Below are positions 8,685 through 16,434 of a stretch of 55,624 nucleotides of DNA, in pieces. A program made the translations under genes and the position numbers. Source of the stretch: Pseudomonas guariconensis (lineage in GTDB: Bacteria > Pseudomonadota > Gammaproteobacteria > Pseudomonadales > Pseudomonadaceae); contig NZ_JADLJL010000015.1 in NCBI RefSeq assembly GCF_015680235.1, positions 57,501 through 113,124 on the forward strand. Direction: 5' to 3'. The notes below the pieces were generated by a model. The model saw nothing but the letters and a program-made list of their open reading frames with translations. It had not been told where the DNA came from and did not search any database. The first letter of the stretch is position 1. Each line of letters opens with the position of its first letter.

Positions 8685-9457
8685 GCGGGGCTGATCCAGG
8701 TGATACGTGGGTGAAAAGCCACGGGGTGACGGTCGACCAGTGCCCGTACGCCAAAGACCTCGGCCAGGCACTGCTCGGTCAGCACGTCGGCTGGGGGGCC
8801 GTGGGCAACGATGCGGCCAGCCTCGATGACATACAAGCGGTCACAGAAGGCCGCAGCCAGGTTCAGGTCATGGAAACTGGCGAGCAGGCTCAGGCCGGTG
8901 GCGCGCAGGTGCTTCAGCAAAGCCAGCTGGTAGCGGGGGTCGAGGTGGTTGGTGGGCTCGTCAAGGATCAGCAGACGCGGTTGCTGGACCAGTGCACGGG
9001 CCAGCAGCACACGTTGCTTCTCGCCGCCAGACAACGGCGCGAAGCCGTGATCGCCGCGTCCCTGCAGCCCCAGGCGATGCAGGCTGTCGTCCACCAGCGC
9101 GTCGTCATCGTCGCCATCGAACCAACCCTGGTGCGGCGTGCGGCCCATGGCAACCACGTCGCGTACGCTCAGGCCAAAATCTTCGGGAAACTCCTGGAGC
9201 ATCACTGCGACGCGTTGCGCCACCCAACGCGCTGGGCGCTGCCAGATGTCCTCGTTCTCGAGCAGCACGCGCCCGGCATCGGGCCGAGTGAAGCGATAGG
9301 CACAGCGCAGCAGGCTGGTCTTGCCGCTGCCATTGGGGCCGATCAAGCCGACGCATTCACCAGGGCGCACCTCCAGATCGATGTTATCGAGCAGCCTCCG
9401 GCCACCATGGGATGGCGCCCAGTGCAAACCTTCGAGACGCAGGGTAGGGGCGGACAT
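8681..9457 (-). CDS. Cobalamin ABC transporter ATP-binding protein (BtuD/FecE-like)
   Basis: The start at 9457 (MSAPTLRLEG) gives a 258-aa ATPase. Walker A is GPNGSGKT (about residues 40-47), the signature is LSGGEKQRV, Walker B is LLILDEPTNHLD and the switch His lies in SFHDLNLAAAF. It powers the importer made with the two following genes. It is the first gene after the riboswitch; the frame stays open upstream into riboswitch sequence, but that part is RNA and not protein. Confidence 0.92.
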   Translation of the reverse strand: MSAPTLRLEGLHWAPSHGGRRLLDNIDLEVRPGECVGLIGPNGSGKTSLLRCAYRFTRPDAGRVLLENEDIWQRPARWVAQRVAVMLQEFPEDFGLSVRDVVAMGRTPHQGWFDGDDDDALVDDSLHRLGLQGRGDHGFAPLSGGEKQRVLLARALVQQPRLLILDEPTNHLDPRYQLALLKHLRATGLSLLASFHDLNLAAAFCDRLYVIEAGRIVAHGPPADVLTEQCLAEVFGVRALVDRHPVAFHPRITWISPA

Positions 9458-9577
9458 GACGAGCAACCGTACCGGGAATGAATGTAACCCGACGATGACG
9501 GCGCGCAAGGGAATCGCGGGCAGGCTACTGCCCCAAGACCGGCCCGCGCCCGCCCACCGCGGGAGTTGCCAAACGAG

Positions 9578-9765
9578 GTGACAGGCCGGTCTCCGGGCTT
9601 GCGAGAGTCGTGAGGCATTCACCTTCCCATGCTGGCGGCACAGTGGCGTATCGAATGCATCGCTCGCTTACCGTTGCGGGGGCAGCGCCGGACTGGTCGC
9701 GCAAGGCGATGCACCGGCTTCCCGTTTAATCCCCGGCGCGGCGGCAGGGGACACCTGAAACTGGG
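9578..9765 (-). promoter_or_regulatory. Cobalamin riboswitch (AdoCbl class)
   Basis: Read on the minus strand this leader contains the conserved cobalamin riboswitch elements in order: ACGGGAAGCCGGTG, then GCTGCCCCCGCAACGGTAAG, then GCCACTGT, GGGAAGG and the 3' AGCCCGGAGACCGGCCTG. These are the B12-box core and flanking helices. It lies about 120 bases upstream of the ABC ATPase start. High cobalamin should repress the transporter. A GC-rich hairpin lies between the aptamer and the gene without a long U-run, so control of translation or Rho access is as likely as intrinsic termination. The ends are approximate. Confidence 0.95.
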
Positions 9766-9941
9766 GCGCATCTGAGCATTTATGGGGTGGGGAGTCAACC
9801 TGTAGGGCGCCCCCGGGCTAGGCGGAGTCTGTAGACAGCGACCGCGTACCGGGTGCGTTGAAGCATTTATCGAGTTTGCGCGTGTGAATGCATCAATGAG
9901 GAGGAGCACTTTATCGAACACAGAACATAAATATAAACAAT

Positions 9942-9975
9942 ATAACTAAACTAAATGAATATTTAGTTTAGTTAT
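9942..9975. repeat. Perfect 15-bp AT-rich inverted repeat
   Basis: Arms ATAACTAAACTAAAT (9942-9956) and ATTTAGTTTAGTTAT (9961-9975) are perfectly complementary with a GAAT loop. It lies in an AT-rich patch between the B12 riboswitch and the HEPN-like gene, a marked drop in GC from the surroundings. It could be an operator, a terminator or the scar of an insertion. Confidence 0.7.
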
Positions 9976-10061
9976 TCCTTAAGCTCATATCATAAGGACA
10001 GGGTAGCCCATCTGGTGAGCTATGGGGTAACTCATGCGTGATCGCTAAGGAGTACCATTCG

Positions 10062-10424
10062 ATGATTCACTATCCAGGCTGGATGCTTGAAAGCGCCCAT
10101 CATTACCTCAAGGCCGCTGAGATTCTAGACGCCCAAAACCTCCCGCATGTTGCCATGGTCAATGCAGCGATCGGTATGGAAATCTTGCTGAAAAGCTTTA
10201 TTTCCGTACCGGATCAGCACCAAGGTACGTCCGGCGAAACCTACAAGCTCGACGTCGAAGCACTTAAAACGGCTCACCAGCACCTGCAGTCGATCGGCAA
10301 GATTCCACCCAAACAAAAGCGTGACGCACACGATCTGCTGACGCTGTTTCACGCGGTGCCTCCAACGATTCGTGAGAGCCTGGCTCTGAACAGCCAGGAA
10401 CACTCATTCGAGCGGTATCGCTGA
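10062..10424 (+). CDS. Small HEPN-like hypothetical protein (120 aa)
   Basis: The start at 10062 (MIHYPGWMLE) is set by AAGGAG 9 bases upstream. The 120-residue product is all-helical: ESAHHYLKAAEILDAQ, then AIGMEILLKSFI, then RDAHDLLTLFHAVPPTIRESL. This pattern resembles HEPN-domain proteins, some of which are toxin or defence RNases, but the canonical RX4-6H motif is not clear. The gene is less GC-rich than its neighbours and sits beside AT-rich inverted repeats, which suggests acquisition by transfer. The call is tentative. Confidence 0.5.
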   Translation: MIHYPGWMLESAHHYLKAAEILDAQNLPHVAMVNAAIGMEILLKSFISVPDQHQGTSGETYKLDVEALKTAHQHLQSIGKIPPKQKRDAHDLLTLFHAVPPTIRESLALNSQEHSFERYR

Positions 10425-10655
10425 GGTCCAAGTTCGATCTGCAGCGCAGTGATCGAGGCCAGGGGCCTGGCTTCAAATCTGCCACACACACGACCCAGGT
10501 GGCTCCATACGAATTTGCGCATAATGTATATTATGTTAAATATCATATTATTCGAGGACAATACCGCGGTTCTCTCCGCCCCAATCCATCTCACCTCGCT
10601 GTTCAACCAGCTGGCCCTGAGACCAGCCCATGTCCCGAGTAAATGGCCCTTGTGA
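10425..10655. other. Intergenic region with AT-rich palindrome
   Basis: No convincing gene. It contains CATAATGTATATTATG (10520-10535), a 6-4-6 inverted repeat followed by more AT-rich sequence to about 10551, typical of a transcription-factor site or promoter. A short frame after it (to 10655) has protein-like codon use but no recognisable family, and may be a gene remnant. Confidence 0.4.
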
Positions 10656-11606
10656 TCAAGAAGCAATCACTCGCCTGGCATCCCTTCGCACGGCTTGAGG
10701 GGGTACGCCATATCCGCGAATAAAGACCTCTCGCATATGCCGGCGATCCCTGAAGCCAGCTTCCTTCGCCACGACATCCAAACTGTGTCGGCTCTGCTCG
10801 ATCATCAACCGGGCCGCCTCAAGACGCAGGCTTTCCACGGCCTTGGCGGGTGACTGCCCTGTCTCGGCAGTGAAGACGCGGGTAAATTGTCGGGGACTCA
10901 GATGCACCACTTCGGCGAGCTCCTCAACGCCCAGAGCGCGGCTCAGGTTCTTGCGCGCGTAGTCCAAGGCGATCTGAATCCGATCCGATTTCGGCGAAAG
11001 CGTCAGTAGCTCGGAGTGTTGGGATTGTCCACCTGACCGCCGTTGATGCATCACCAGCTTTCTCGCCACCGACCTGGCCATCTCGGCGCCCAGATCTTTT
11101 TCCACCATGCCCAGCGCCATATCCAGGGCGGCGGTCATGCCAGCGGACGTCCAGATTCGCCCGTCCACAATGTAGATCCGATCTTCTTCGACTTCGATTT
11201 TCGGGTGCAGCTCGCGCAGTTTTTTCGCGTAGGCCCAGTGCGTCGTTGCCCGTCGATTATCCAGCACGCCCGCTTGGGCCAATACGAAGCACCCGGTACA
11301 CAGACCTGCGGTGCGTCGAGCGCTGTCGACAAAACCTCGCACGCTGGCCAGCACTTCCTCGCCCGGCGGTGTGAGCGGCGTCAATGTCCCGGTGATCATC
11401 CATGTGTCGGCCAAACCAGGAGCCCCCAACGCAAGCGTGTCCATGCACATCCCCAGGGACGAGCGCACCGTGCCGCCCTCGATGGAAAAATTCTGGATCT
11501 TGTAAACCGCTTCGCCCGCCACGATGTTCGCGAACTCGAAGACGGCCTGCGTCGCCAGCGACATGATCTGGAAACCTTCGGTTATGAGGTAGCCGACCCG
11601 GTGCAT
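10656..11606 (-). CDS. GlxA-type transcriptional regulator (DJ-1/PfpI plus AraC HTH)
   Basis: The 316-aa protein has an N-terminal DJ-1/PfpI-like domain (about 1-175) with the elbow Cys in AGLCTGCFVLAQAG, and a C-terminal AraC-type double helix-turn-helix (about 215-310; LSPRQFTRVFTAETGQSP and AKEAGFRDRRHMREVF). GGAG precedes the ATG. It is transcribed divergently from the SDR/SDR/CMD operon with a gap of about 105 bases, so it probably controls that operon. The effector is unknown. Confidence 0.9.
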   Translation of the reverse strand: MHRVGYLITEGFQIMSLATQAVFEFANIVAGEAVYKIQNFSIEGGTVRSSLGMCMDTLALGAPGLADTWMITGTLTPLTPPGEEVLASVRGFVDSARRTAGLCTGCFVLAQAGVLDNRRATTHWAYAKKLRELHPKIEVEEDRIYIVDGRIWTSAGMTAALDMALGMVEKDLGAEMARSVARKLVMHQRRSGGQSQHSELLTLSPKSDRIQIALDYARKNLSRALGVEELAEVVHLSPRQFTRVFTAETGQSPAKAVESLRLEAARLMIEQSRHSLDVVAKEAGFRDRRHMREVFIRGYGVPPQAVRRDARRVIAS

Positions 11607-11711
11607 GATTGAAACTCCATTATTTTACGTCCTAAAAACGTACCATATGCGTCATTTAAGACGAAAGCGACATTCTGCATCATGGCTCCACATAACCCAC
11701 GGAGCACGACC

Positions 11712-12509
11712 ATGACGCAGCAATTCAAAGGCACTGCCCTGATCACCGGCGCTTCCACCGGCATCGGTTCCATCTACGCGGAACGTTTGGCCCGGCGGGG
11801 TTACGACCTGGTCCTGGTCGCCCGAAACCGTGATCGCCTCAACACCCTGGCGGCCCGGCTCACCACAGAGACCCGCCAGAACGTGGAGGTGTTTCCGGCA
11901 GACCTCGCCAATGCTGCTGATCTGGCCAAGGTGGAGCGCAAGCTGCGTGAAGACGCCAGCATCAGCTTGCTGGTGAACAACGCCGGGATCGGCACCCACA
12001 CCAGCCTGCTGGAAAGTGACGTCGAGCGTATGGCCGAAATGATCACCCTCAACGTCACCGCCCTCACCCGCCTTACCTATGCAGCCATCCCGGGGTTCGT
12101 GGCTCGCGAAAAAGGCGGCGTGATCAACATCTCGTCCATCGTGAGCCTGGCGCCAGAACTGCTCAATGGCGTGTATGGCGGCAGCAAGGCCTATGTCACC
12201 GCCTTTACCCAGTCCCTGCACAAGGAGCTGGCAGATAAGGGCATCAAGATCCAGGCGGTGCTGCCAGGTGCCACCGCAACCGACTTTTGGCAGATCGGCG
12301 GTTTGCCTGTCGAGCACCTTGACCCGGGCATCGTGATGTCGGCCCAGGATCTGGTGGACGGCGCCCTGAAGGATTTCGACGACCACATTCTGATCTCCAT
12401 CCCCTCGATGCATGACCTGCAGTCATTCGAACGCTACGAAGCCAGCCGGCAGGCCCTGTTCAGCCAGTTGTCCAGCAATCGGCTGGCTCCGCGTTACAAC
12501 GCCAATTGA
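11712..12509 (+). CDS. Short-chain dehydrogenase/reductase
   Basis: The start at 11712 (MTQQFKGTAL) has GGAG upstream; an earlier in-frame ATG at 11682 is less likely. The 265-aa Rossmann enzyme shows the cofactor loop TGASTGIG, the NNAG motif, catalytic Ser near 141 in NISSIVS and YxxxK at Tyr155/Lys159. It is the first gene of a three-gene operon with a second SDR and an AhpD-like protein, divergent from the GlxA-type regulator. The substrate is not evident. Confidence 0.9.
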   Translation: MTQQFKGTALITGASTGIGSIYAERLARRGYDLVLVARNRDRLNTLAARLTTETRQNVEVFPADLANAADLAKVERKLREDASISLLVNNAGIGTHTSLLESDVERMAEMITLNVTALTRLTYAAIPGFVAREKGGVINISSIVSLAPELLNGVYGGSKAYVTAFTQSLHKELADKGIKIQAVLPGATATDFWQIGGLPVEHLDPGIVMSAQDLVDGALKDFDDHILISIPSMHDLQSFERYEASRQALFSQLSSNRLAPRYNAN

Positions 12510-12531
12510 CCACCAGCAAAGGAAACGGATC

Positions 12532-13296
12532 ATGAAACTCAGCGCAAACACCATTTTCATCACCGGCGGTACCTCAGGCATTGGCCGCGCTCTGGCCGAG
12601 GCATTCCATCAACGTGGCAATCAGGTGATCGTTGCGGGGCGTCGGCAGGCATTGCTGGATGAAATCGCCCGGGCCAACCCCGGCATCGATACGGTGCGCC
12701 TGGATATCAACGATCCGCAGCAGATCAAGGAAGTGGCTCAAGCAGTGATCCGCCGCCATCCCTCGCTGAATGTGATCATCAACAATGCCGGCATCATGCC
12801 GTTCGACAACCCGGCCTCTGGGGACTACGACGACGAACAGGCGATGAACCTGCTGCAGACCAACCTGCTCGGCCCGGTGCGCGTCAGCGCTGCCTTCGTC
12901 GAGCACCTCAAGCGCCAACCGGATGCCTATATCATCAACAACAGTTCGGTGCTGGCCTACCTGCCGCTGGCGGCCACCGCACTGTATTCGGCAACCAAGG
13001 CGGCCATCCATTCCTACTCGCTGTCGCAACGATTCAGCCTGCGTGACACCAGCGTCAAGGTGCTGGAAATCGCGCCGCCATGGGTAGACACCGACCTTGT
13101 TCACAAGAGCGGTGATGAACGTGCCATGCCACTGGGAGACTTCATCCAGGAAACCCTGGCCAAGCTCGAATCAGCGACTACGGAAGTCCTGGTGGATCGC
13201 GTCGTCCCGCTGCGAGCGAACCAGGGGGCGAACGAACACGCACTGATCCATCAGTTCAACCTGTCGCTGGTGGAAAACCCGATTCCTGTTGCCTGA
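12532..13296 (+). CDS. SDR family oxidoreductase (DltE-like)
   Basis: The start at 12532 (MKLSANTIFI) follows AAAGGAAA and leaves a 22-base gap after the first SDR gene. The 254-aa protein has TGGTSGIG at the cofactor site, INNAGIMP, and YSATK with Tyr152/Lys156. The VRLDINDPQQI and NNSSVLAYLPL segments resemble the DltE/COG3967 subgroup. It is probably an NAD(P)-dependent oxidoreductase acting with its two neighbours; the substrate is unknown. Confidence 0.9.
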   Translation: MKLSANTIFITGGTSGIGRALAEAFHQRGNQVIVAGRRQALLDEIARANPGIDTVRLDINDPQQIKEVAQAVIRRHPSLNVIINNAGIMPFDNPASGDYDDEQAMNLLQTNLLGPVRVSAAFVEHLKRQPDAYIINNSSVLAYLPLAATALYSATKAAIHSYSLSQRFSLRDTSVKVLEIAPPWVDTDLVHKSGDERAMPLGDFIQETLAKLESATTEVLVDRVVPLRANQGANEHALIHQFNLSLVENPIPVA

Positions 13297-13331
13297 ACCC
13301 AAATTCCCGAATCCGTTCAAGGAACTGCCTC

Positions 13332-13850
13332 ATGACTCGCATCAACGCTCTGTCACTCGAACAGGCACCTGCCGCTGTCCGTACCGTCCTTCAGGGCGTG
13401 GAAAAAAGCCTGGGTTTCATCCCGAATGCGTTTGCCACCCTCGCCCATTCCCCTGCTGCGCTCAATGGCTACCTGGCACTTTCGCAAGCATTGAACAAAA
13501 ACAGCCTGACACCCGCCGAACGTGAGATTGCGGCGCTGGCAGCATCTGAGGTCAATGGCTGTGACTACTGCGTTGCCGCACATAGCTTCTTTGGCAACAA
13601 GGCGGGGCTTGGAGTCGATGATCTATTGGCAGCACGCGCCGGCACGCTCGATGGCGTCGCTGCACTGGCCAGGGCGGTTACGTTGAGCCGGGGCCAGGTC
13701 ACCGATGCGCAGTTGGCAGCAGCACGGGAGGCAGGCCTGGATGATGCCAAGATTGTCGATGTGATCGCCCAGGTGTCTTTGCTGACGCTGACCAATTACC
13801 TCAACAACGTAGCGAAGACCGCTATCGATTTCCCTCCCCAAAGCCACTGA
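13332..13850 (+). CDS. Carboxymuconolactone decarboxylase/AhpD-like peroxidase-related protein
   Basis: AAGGAA precedes ATG 13332. The 172-aa protein carries the AhpD-type active-site motif in NGCDYCVAAHSFF, with Cys77, Cys80 and His84, and a downstream helix bundle. Such proteins are alkylhydroperoxidase-like thiol peroxidases. As third gene of the SDR operon it may protect the cell from reactive products of the SDR substrates, or recycle them; this is inferred from context only. Confidence 0.87.
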   Translation: MTRINALSLEQAPAAVRTVLQGVEKSLGFIPNAFATLAHSPAALNGYLALSQALNKNSLTPAEREIAALAASEVNGCDYCVAAHSFFGNKAGLGVDDLLAARAGTLDGVAALARAVTLSRGQVTDAQLAAAREAGLDDAKIVDVIAQVSLLTLTNYLNNVAKTAIDFPPQSH

Positions 13851-13959
13851 TTACGGCTGGCCGTGCCGGGTGAAGCTGTCGGCCTGTCCAACCAGGACGA
13901 CAGCTATGTGAAAGCAGGTTGTCTGCTGCAAATGCCACTCTGAAGATGCTCATCGAGAG

Positions 13960-14052
13960 CATGTACAAAGTGATACACGACAGGCTTTTCCAGACATATC
14001 CCGGATAAACGCTGTTGTCACCATGGCCCCTCGAATCGTGGCGGCATCCCGC
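13960..14052 (+). promoter_or_regulatory. Upstream region shared with 17355-17447 (copy A)
   Basis: By eye this segment aligns over about 93 bases with 17355-17447 with one 2-base gap and roughly two-thirds identity, ending in the identical block CGGCATCCCGC. Both copies contain GATAC early, a GGAT box midway, and lie about 30 bases before an ATG. It probably holds the promoter and operator of the ferric-reductase-like gene. Confidence 0.5.
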
Positions 14053-14080
14053 GCGCCACATTCATTTCTTGGAGCCCGCC

Positions 14081-14728
14081 ATGAATCGTCACGCCGAAAT
14101 CGCCAGCCTGCACGGCTGGAGACTGTTTTCACTGCTGTCGCTGCTGGTACTGATCGTCACTTCCCTGGCCTTGTGGTCCCAGCCTCAATGGGTTGAAGCC
14201 CTGCGCAGCGCGATCCGGGCTACTGCCCGTACGTCCTTCATGTTGTTCCTCGCGACTTTCCTGGCGTCCTCGCTGGCAATCCTGGTGCCCACTGCCTTCA
14301 CCCGCGGTTTATTGCGTGAGCGACGCTTCCTGGGATTGGCTTTCGCCTTTTCTCACGCCATACATGCAGTGCTGATCATTCTCTACGCAAATATCTTTCC
14401 CGAAACCTTCTGGCATGGCCGCACGGCCGCGGCGAACATTCCTGGCTCGATCGGATATCTGTTCATCATCCTGTTGACCGTCACCTCCTTCCCGGGTGCA
14501 GTGAAACTGCTCGGTGCCCGCACCTGGAAAGGCCTGCATAGCACCGGAACCTGGGTGATCGCCGGCATTTTCATCCTGTCCCTCTACAAGCGCATACCGA
14601 TGGGGTCTTGGTACCCACTGGGCTTTGCACTGATCTTCAGTGCCATTGTCTTCAAGCTCATCGCGAAACTGGCCGTACGTTTGCGCAACAACACGCGTGC
14701 CGTTACAACGCCAAGCGCTACACGGTGA
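14081..14728 (+). CDS. Ferric-reductase-like transmembrane protein
   Basis: The start at 14081 (MNRHAEIASL) is set by GGAG 7-8 bases upstream; the frame extends further but without a ribosome site. The 215-aa protein has about six membrane helices and conserved His residues for heme, including AFSHAIHAV and the WKGLHSTGTWVIAG region, as in the ferric reductase/YedZ-MsrQ transmembrane domain. It lacks FAD and NAD domains, so it needs an electron-donor partner that is not encoded next to it. The substrate is unknown. Confidence 0.75.
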   Translation: MNRHAEIASLHGWRLFSLLSLLVLIVTSLALWSQPQWVEALRSAIRATARTSFMLFLATFLASSLAILVPTAFTRGLLRERRFLGLAFAFSHAIHAVLIILYANIFPETFWHGRTAAANIPGSIGYLFIILLTVTSFPGAVKLLGARTWKGLHSTGTWVIAGIFILSLYKRIPMGSWYPLGFALIFSAIVFKLIAKLAVRLRNNTRAVTTPSATR

Positions 14729-15017
14729 TTCTTCTCTCAAGCTGACAAGCTATCTGGGCCGGTACTTCCCATTGCGGTAAATGCATGGCTTCAGTGGCAT
14801 AGCGCAATGCAGCGATCGGCCTGATCTGCAATTTTTCCTCCTCCAGCAGCGCCCTTTTCTTTTCTGAAGAGGGCGTTTGTCGTTGTGCTGAATAAATCCT
14901 CCATCAAGACGTCTGCTCATCCTGCAGGAGAGATAACCCTGTTCCATTGCCCTGCCGTGCAGACCGGTAGCGACTTGCTTCACCGCCCTCCATTCGTGCT
15001 CGCGCAGTGCTGCAGGA
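14729..15017. other. Intergenic region, no gene seen
   Basis: Between the ferric-reductase-like gene (+) and the terminator of the EF-hand gene (-). An imperfect hairpin near 14846-14876 (GCGCCCTT and AAGAGGGCG) could terminate the + strand gene. The short open frames here do not look like protein. Confidence 0.4.
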
Positions 15018-15053
15018 ACGCAAAAAGCCCGCATACCTTCAGGGTATGCGGGC
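15018..15053 (-). terminator. Rho-independent terminator of the EF-hand gene
   Basis: Arms AAGCCCGCATACC and GGTATGCGGGCTT (15023-15053) form a perfect 13-bp stem with a 5-base loop; on the minus strand it is followed by a T-run. It lies about 75 bases after the stop of the EF-hand gene. Confidence 0.9.
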
Positions 15054-15128
15054 TTGGGTGACACCCGAACGAACGGCGGATCAGATTCCCTTCCTGACCA
15101 GGTGCTCAGGGAGGAAATCAGCGAACGT

Positions 15129-15593
15129 TCATTCCTTGGCCTGGCTCAGCCTGCTGTACAGGTCGGAAGGGAACGGCTTGCCGTTGGCGTCGAACTGGCC
15201 CTTGCGGAACTGATAGACCTCGCCTTCGGAGAGGAAACCGTCATGGTTGGCGTCGATGGCGTCGAATTCGGCATTGGCCTTCGGCGCGACCGCCAATAAT
15301 TCGGCCCGGGAAACACGGCCATCATGGTCGGTGTCGGTGCGGGCGAATGAGGCATCGCCACACTTGCCTTCACCGCATTTGCCTTCGGCCTGGGTGGTTT
15401 TCACCTGGGCGCCGCCAGCGCCGCACTTGCCCTCGCCACATTTACCCTCCCCGGCCTTTTCTGCCGAGGCGAGTTGATACCCCTGCGGCAGGGCTTCTAC
15501 GGCAAAGGCTGCAGACGTCATGTTGAGACCGCCGACCAGGGCAACTGTGAGCAGGCCAAGGCGGGTCTTGTTAGGCAACTGGATACGAGACAT
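15129..15593 (-). CDS. Exported EF-hand protein with four EGKCG motifs
   Basis: The start at 15593 (MSRIQLPNKT) has CGGAG upstream. The 154-aa product has a signal peptide (to about residue 31, SAAFA), a Cys-rich segment with EGKCG at 49-53, 54-58, 70-74 and 75-79, then two canonical EF-hand loops at about 87-98 (DTDHDGRVSRAE) and 114-125 (DANHDGFLSEGE). The EF-hands should bind Ca2+. EGKCG repeats occur in low-complexity precursors modified by DUF692/MNIO enzymes and linked to copper handling (HvfA/bufferin class). No DUF692 gene is in this window. It ends at a strong terminator, so it is monocistronic. Confidence 0.8.
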   Translation of the reverse strand: MSRIQLPNKTRLGLLTVALVGGLNMTSAAFAVEALPQGYQLASAEKAGEGKCGEGKCGAGGAQVKTTQAEGKCGEGKCGDASFARTDTDHDGRVSRAELLAVAPKANAEFDAIDANHDGFLSEGEVYQFRKGQFDANGKPFPSDLYSRLSQAKE

Positions 15594-15915
15594 TGTGCTT
15601 CTCCGGATTTCTATGATTGGCCTCATGGCCGAAAGCGCCAGTGAACGAGGCCCAGGGGCCGTTTCGTTCAGGCAGGCTCATTTGATCGGCGGCATGTGTC
15701 CGAGGCGTATCCCGAAACAGAGCCATTTGTAGCAAAACCCTGGAAACACGCAGGAAGATACAAAGAGATACACACCCAAATACCACCAGGAACTGGCCAG
15801 GCGGCTACGTGTACAGTGGACCCTGTTTAAAAGCGCTTGGGAATTTACGCCTTTTTTACTCGACATTTCCCCTCCGTCTCCAATACTCCCGGCATCGTCG
15901 ACACAGGTTCATTCA
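15594..15915. promoter_or_regulatory. Intergenic region with a tandem AGATAC repeat
   Basis: Between the EF-hand gene (-) and the trkH remnant (+). AGATAC occurs at 15756-15761 and 15766-15771, one helical turn (10 bp) apart, the arrangement used by OmpR/PhoB-family response regulators. It is about 165 bases upstream of the EF-hand start. No gene is seen here. Confidence 0.4.
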
Positions 15916-16362
15916 ATGCCACTTCCCGCCTTGCGCTTCATTGCCTTCATCATCGGAGTATTCCTGATCACCTTGGCTGTCGGCATGGTGATTCCCATGG
16001 CGACGCTGCTGGTCTACGAGCGCAGCGACGATCTGAGCGCCTTCGTCTGGTCTAGCCTGATCGCGCTTTGCGCGGGCCTGCTGCTGGTCGCTCGGGGCAT
16101 ACCCGATACGCCGCAACTGCGCGCCAGGGACATGTATCTGCTGACCACCGCCAGTTGGGTCGTCGTTTGCGCATTCGCGGCCCTGCCGATGGTGTTCATC
16201 CGGCATATCAGCTACACGGACGCATTCTTCGAGACCATGTCGGGAATCACTACGACCGGCTCGACGGTCTTGACCGGCCTGGACACGGCATCGCCCGGAC
16301 GCCTTTCGTATCGTTGCGGTTACGGCATGGTTGGGCACCACCCGCGTTATGTCGTAAAGTAG
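15916..16362 (+). pseudogene. trkH: Truncated TrkH potassium transporter (N-terminal remnant)
   Basis: The frame begins like TrkH and carries two or three membrane helices plus the first selectivity-filter region (DAFFETMSGITTTGSTVLTG), the hallmark of Trk/Ktr subunits. After about residue 125 the sequence leaves the family and stops at 148, against about 480 residues for intact TrkH. The remaining three membrane-pore-membrane units are absent downstream, so the product cannot form a channel. The break lies near 16290-16300. It is likely a deletion scar. Confidence 0.85.
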
Positions 16363-16434
16363 CTGGTTGCCGAAAGAACCGTCATGGCCATAGCCATGGA
16401 GGGCTTTCATCCTTTACAAGTAAATGTGGTGAAG

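Noticed and set aside
9458..9622. N-terminal extension of the B12 ATPase gene
   Set aside because: The extension runs through the riboswitch; the family start and spacing fit 9457.
11640..11712. Possible third copy of the shared promoter-like segment (common ATGGCTCCAC)
   Set aside because: Only about ten bases match and the spacing of other blocks differs.
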